This document shows, in pieces, positions 62,801 to 64,000 of a stretch of DNA of 64,000 bases. Positions within the stretch are counted from its first letter, which is position 1. Every line of letters starts with the position of its first letter. The position numbers were made by a program, and so were the translations under genes. Source of the stretch: M3007 sp041736625 (GTDB lineage Bacteria > Bacteroidota > Bacteroidia > Chitinophagales > Saprospiraceae); NCBI GenBank assembly GCA_041736625.1, contig JBGSTG010000073.1, positions 1-64,000 of the forward strand. The letters run 5' to 3'. The notes below the pieces were generated by a model. The model was not told the origin of the DNA. It did not search any database and saw only the letters and a program-made list of their open reading frames with translations.

Positions 62801-64000
62801 AAAGGTGCGTACGGGTTTTGCAGTTGGCTTTTCGCCGTCGGCGGGTACTTCTATCTTGTCACGCAGGTTTCCGTTGATGTAAAATCGGAAAGCCAGGTCG
62901 TCGAAGGTTAGGGCGATGTGGTTCCACGTATTTGGGGTGAGCATGCTTTTTGAGGTGTACCGGTCGCCCTGGCCGCTGCCGAAGTCGACGCGCAGACGGG
63001 TTTGGGCCACCACCAGCACGGATAGCCCGCCGGCGTCCGGCCCACTGACGGCAGCGCCGATCAGCACCTGTGGTTTGGTGCTCTGTGTCTGCGCGGGTTT
63101 GATCCAGGCCTCTACAGTAAATGGATTATGAAGAAAAACATCTTGTTGCAGGGCGACATGGTCGGTTGGTTTGGCCAAATGGAGCGCCGTTTCGGCGTGG
63201 CCTTCGCGCGTGGGGGCAAAAATTGAAGTGCCTCGGGTGTTGAACAACCCGTCGGCCGCGCGTTCGACGCTGAACGCGTCAATGCGTCCCGAACGCCGGT
63301 TTTGGGCGAATATCTGCCAGCGCTCCAGTTCGTTGACGGTGGTGGGCACGAGCAGAACGGAAAAACGTCCGGACTGCAGGTTGCCGACAAAGCGCAGTTC
63401 CTGGGTAGGCTCCGTGAACGGGTTGCCGTCGAGGTCTTTGGGGCCGAGGCTGTCCTTCCGGCTGGCCGGTCGGTGTTTGCTGCGGCTACGCTGAAAACGG
63501 ACTTCCCGTTTGGGCTGAAGCTCGGCGCCTATCAGCACAAAGCGGTCTACCAGCAGGGTGGCGTCCACCAGGGGTACCAGGTTGCCGTTGGCATCTTTGA
63601 CCGGCACGCCATCCTTGTCCAGTTTGTGGACCTGTCCGGGGTGGTTTGCGTCGATGGCCTGGCGAAAAACATACACGTGTTGCCCGTCGGACAGCGTTTG
63701 AAAGGGCGCATCTGCCGTGAATCGCGCGGTGGAGGACAAAAACAGGTCGCGGTCGCGTGCGGGAATCCTGCTACCGTTTTTTTCCGGGGTGGCGGCGCCT
63801 TTACGAAAAACCGGAAGCAACACCTGATCGGCCACGCCGAAACCCACTGCTGCAATTTCATCGGGGAATGCCAGTTCGGTCGGGCCTCCAGGCCAGTACC
63901 CGACATCCAGGGGCGAGGTGGCATTGGCCGGACTCTGGTCCATGACGGCGTAATGCATTCGCCGCGACTCATCCATGGTAAAGGCAATGAGCACGCCCTT
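53846..64000 (-). CDS. Giant LamG/PKD multidomain protein (5' end outside window)
   Basis: The frame is open to the last base, so more than 3,380 residues are visible and the N-terminus is missing; the GTG at 63994 is not a convincing start. Order from the N-terminal side: LamG-1 (about 63190-62640), a helical spacer (about 62250-62100), a split LamG-2 (60770-60110), LamG-3 (59910-59240) and a partial LamG-4 (59090-58910), each with EAWI-type openings and GYWRF-type ends. An unassigned core of about 650 residues follows (58850-56880), then two PKD-like modules, LamG-5 (56280-55640) and six more PKD-like modules to the stop (ending GKTTAFFVD). No T9SS sorting domain is present. It is a probable surface or secreted carbohydrate-binding protein; export route and function unknown. 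Confidence 0.88.
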   Translation of the reverse strand, partial: KGVLIAFTMDESRRMHYAVMDQSPANATSPLDVGYWPGGPTELAFPDEIAAVGFGVADQVLLPVFRKGAATPEKNGSRIPARDRDLFLSSTARFTADAPFQTLSDGQHVYVFRQAIDANHPGQVHKLDKDGVPVKDANGNLVPLVDATLLVDRFVLIGAELQPKREVRFQRSRSKHRPASRKDSLGPKDLDGNPFTEPTQELRFVGNLQSGRFSVLLVPTTVNELERWQIFAQNRRSGRIDAFSVERAADGLFNTRGTSIFAPTREGHAETALHLAKPTDHVALQQDVFLHNPFTVEAWIKPAQTQSTKPQVLIGAAVSGPDAGGLSVLVVAQTRLRVDFGSGQGDRYTSKSMLTPNTWNHIALTFDDLAFRFYINGNLRDKIEVPADGEKPTAKPVRTFGAAKDGFTGTLDELRCWNRVRSARELETDLHQRLTGLEPGLVGYWRFDEAHGSTAFDQTHNDANGALIGGQWVTSDAPVGDNSGVNRNSFQVAERKAEALEMRAVASGLTSLLYFQQTNVPSGYDGQQKPLKQSARIMLAFAVANASTPGRNHIAVLDFAVSATGKIAQVPDYLPLDRVNPTDHALPSINDQLEAARTAEEEVRILSEALAKATKTTGQRLLIWQTLVTAREEARVTVFSAVNYDGRSRRFGIQEVPYSELNNPDAELNFNDSIASIKIPSPLQITVFEHDLDNGQSATFKEDTADLGAFWRVNISAFRVQTKPELSAQILHAEKNHQLALAEQQVLSAKLLAAQNTLNTLNHTLAHGAEAYMPTARVDAQGLSVSGGLLGFAWTNDTPFLFDSATGSLALYFRGADDQFFAAYYATFTERAQYPLDDTSVAAKKAVICIARSTDLDMDKIVLEIADGPDDATCTVRIAGVDIEETWRKVPRAPERFARVLNGEAGHEINGRVVGYRERVGDGIVTENNGLLTLSVPNGLKRALEKDATLILGNTRLTLSVPADTGATIMPVTSAFNGVFSGTAQPLFFLEYDYAKNASTTKVPGDLFGGSLLLRAVVPDYPANEDPAGPVANQRVTSGATLSSKWSAAQPGSTLFFDGGATRAVLGQEHPLRSLDMTDDLTLEAWIRPIGVSGQARILHHQSEQSGYTLGLKPDELLTALVLNGTDDYVELAQGVLLQNTFTLEAWIYPEATDDAYHAILGGGAGSLNIGVNRAPSLYVYQKNRIHGGFGDGAAWHSVTTEPRLISDAWNHVAASFDGTRFRIFINGLQALETDSFAGKTPIQEPIRLIGKLDNFFQGRIDDVRVWKRARTESAIRADMHRRLVGNETDLLGYWHFHGMEARDYSRFSRDGRIMGAPTQAASPLPAFAVFAGVNGKFVQSKAPYPAGNWMHLAVVFQQDYGIQFNGFGAFLDCGNDETLNLNGDLTLELFAGTHDVGWHTHGLLERNAGNGESPYNLLIDFSGRLVFQFDDDNGKREVFTSTIPVPNQQSTVLSVTRKRESVDYRISDNETKTLAWYTIGLHIDGHSDFFIYAFDEETRKAAEETRKASPDTVVIRSGSAKLPNIGRSNGHTHIGRNESRYFKGVISEVRIWSVAREITDLGQEVAQGVTGLVSWWRFEEREGTRANDSNGQNHAQIEGAAVWIKDPNPQRSGLTLIVNDQGPVNTEPRSGLPMQTGLFALGALDNNEHYHGELEEVRIWKSARTREQVDDNLFRRLNGEFDQIIAYYTFDAEKNNKLTDNGLLGNHLEIQGPANYELSTAPIGDDAPVVRSALAGVRTPFSGFIHATPAVQEYGDMQVDSRGDLIGVFKRCYGFIQNNELKLLTGYKVGDLAVEWIGQVQYAPQLIGFIEGAPPVPSENLTMPSVEMIGDLDDYNETSTVAFSEAEESTFTYSASKEQGFGLEVEAALQFGFKSGTKAGGGLGFISLTSIEESKVLVGVRTRFEAMWSWMDQASVGTTRQKGKKTSLELRGRYTTPAENAQEPFGRRFIPDNTGLALVQSETADVFALRLKHNNALISFSLQPNPDIPKDWNIIHFPINPQYVKQGTLDGKVGPQPDVDYPNALTYSNDVSYFKPVEAYARKNEIQKQERERETYFAQFAAKDKGRAAYFPEDSALSLTEQEEMRKKARRNLVNTYVWTSDGGLFAETSQVMETHTETSGGTYEFRGAAGIDVRIGFAIVKVASQFELNAMFVGQHKLEVSKTRESRTGFELEVSVEKVERDIYKRDPDNQKIVLLDTTDPKRPKPVKTPYKVDAYRFMSFYLEPQTEHFDQFFGQVVDPLWIAQSDDPAANALREARQEGKKPACWRILHRVTYVSRVLPPLDDSAPPSLEKALQTLDLESNYELIKALEPYVRPKLGSFTDFTEAVRNTLRLNLPELQPHASEIIGYMSQYFGISAGADNESGQFGETTLSELAPNQPPIVFAGADQTIGLDGASADADLEASVVDDRLEKPEALFVTWEKTAGPDDMAFGNIHAVATKATFRKRGRYHLQLTATDGILEAAHTTVVIVNERPVISAGPPIETNALKIDLIGMIADHGLGDPQTGSVTVKWLQSGGLGAVHFDDEDQLQTKATFEKPGNYLIKLLVSNGTFDANAEVVVRIAARVERNLQALYTFEENSGLFANDVSGTGEPLPLQLPDAQSASWIKGGLHLKKPALLKASGSVHRLLDALIATNEITLEAWIKPAKTAPTGLARIITCSASAGARNFTLAQQGDQFHFHLRTSTTNDNASNKVLAASAPTAGRMTHVVCTRNAAGMAHLFVDGVELASRKIDGHFGNWASAYELGFGNEFGPSNPDNAWLGELHLAAVYSRALAREEIQQNFRFGPNQNLPPVAFAGADTTVLWPEYDWSKNSLQEKSFPLNGRVTHDRPTTGTIRWEQIGGPAKGVVFENENNVQTSVRVTQKGQYRFRLTAQDGELLSSSETVVVVHVPPRIALEQPLQKLSLTGAMVETELRATLLDDGRGDQQAGHLATFQWQLAGGPAPVDISDTDTLQARAVFTKRGVYRLQLRVHNGVLETVVPVDITVNQLPLLSVPAPLLITLPLNKVSLGDLITDTGLGNPAADALIVLWKKLDGPGNVAFADAAKPKTTATFDAGGFYRLRFEVRNPDDAALYAFTELPVTVNTAPLVHPGADPKPLLLQMGQTHVSTWLDATVSDDGLPDPPGATALLWSKKSGPANLTIVSPQSDFTEVRFNKKGKYVLQVEAGDGAAKTSGAVTVVVNSAPVVDAGPKQHFTLAEGATEVMVNLDGKIVDNGLGDSDHPGALTLAWKQVFGPGTSSINNPDKAATGVILPNSPGVYTFSLVVSNGYDTATDTVEVALNLPPDFDLNLFENDLPTPLQKELRAELVNLNPGNPNLDGLRFEWKQLSGPGVISFQPAAGNGAVVVATFPKAGFYSCSVTATNNKGFLIGKTTAFFVD
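56880..58850 (-). other. Unassigned core region of the giant LamG/PKD protein
   Basis: About 650 residues without a recognisable family. Two Ser/Thr-rich alternating stretches are visible: STFTYSASKEQGFGLEVEAA with TSIEESKVLVGVRTRFE, and THTETSGGTYEFRGAAGIDV with SKTRESRTGFELEVSVE. These resemble amphipathic beta-hairpins. A charged helical segment (around RKNEIQKQERERETYFAQ) lies between them. LamG modules lie on one side and PKD-like modules on the other. Confidence 0.6.
59475..59516 (-). repeat. 21-bp tandem duplication inside the giant gene
   Basis: Two adjacent 21-bp units (plus strand GCTTTTCGGGTTTCTTCG then GCA or TCG) encode a duplicated EETRKAA heptapeptide in LamG-3. The frame is kept. 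Confidence 0.8.

Noticed and set aside
62930..62950. GTTCCACGT stretch as a possible parS-like site
   Set aside because: It is not palindromic over the full parS length and lies in coding sequence.

Overview
The window looks like chromosome from a GC-rich member of the Bacteroidota, most likely class Saprospiria (Lewinella/Haliscomenobacter-like). Four things point there. Many secreted proteins end in type IX secretion (T9SS) sorting domains, both type A (SPNP-type) and type B (gliding-associated CHU_C-like). Several gene starts follow a TAxxTTTG -7 box, the promoter of this phylum. Purely lineage-typical families occur (DUF4292, DUF6580, DUF1573, EnvC-like M23). The genes generally lack obvious Shine-Dalgarno sequences. 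The placement is inferred from content; no 16S gene is present. I saw no tRNA, rRNA, CRISPR array, transposase or phage gene.

Layout. 1-1.7 kb: 3' part of a T9SS type A protein, then about 500 bp of non-coding DNA that contains an element bounded by 52-bp inverted repeats. 2.2-4.6 kb: metallo-hydrolase, parA and parB on the minus strand. 4.8-13.4 kb: oligopeptide-binding lipoprotein, OmpA/TSP3 porin-like protein, glycosyltransferase, LolD ATPase, alkaline phosphatase and S41 protease. 13.5-30.9 kb: three consecutive minus-strand T9SS type B surface proteins; the first two are giant tandem paralogues with 18 and 20 Ig-like modules. 31.1-33.8 kb: secreted subtilisin-like protease with a type A sorting domain. 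33.8-43.6 kb: housekeeping and envelope genes (thioesterase, DUF6580 membrane protein, M1 peptidase, TPR-DUF4292-EnvC operon, etfBA, BFN-UVR protein, dihaem cytochrome c, DUF1573). 43.7-50 kb: HscA-type Hsp70, a T9SS cargo gene that has lost its C-terminus, a queuosine-precursor-type transporter and a helical protein of unknown function. 50.2-53.7 kb: another type A surface protein and a Uma2 protein. 53.8-64 kb: 3' part of a gene for a protein of more than 3,380 residues built of LamG and PKD-like modules around an unassigned core.

How it fits together. The dominant theme is the cell surface: seven or eight large exported proteins, the LolD lipoprotein-release ATPase, the EnvC-like amidase activator and the OmpA anchor protein. 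The Ig-like module with one Cys near its start (TxTC) and one near its end (NGC) recurs in the type B giants, in the 50.2-kb type A protein and singly in the P-domain protein, so these genes share one pool of modules. Convergent gene pairs are separated by long perfect or near-perfect hairpins, some of which look like interspersed repeats rather than simple terminators.

The most unusual items are the independently homogenised repeat arrays of the two giant paralogues, the inverted-repeat-bounded element at 1.7-2.15 kb, the sorting-domain-less truncated cargo gene, and the giant LamG/PKD protein, which has no T9SS signal at its C-terminus and a roughly 650-residue core that I cannot assign.
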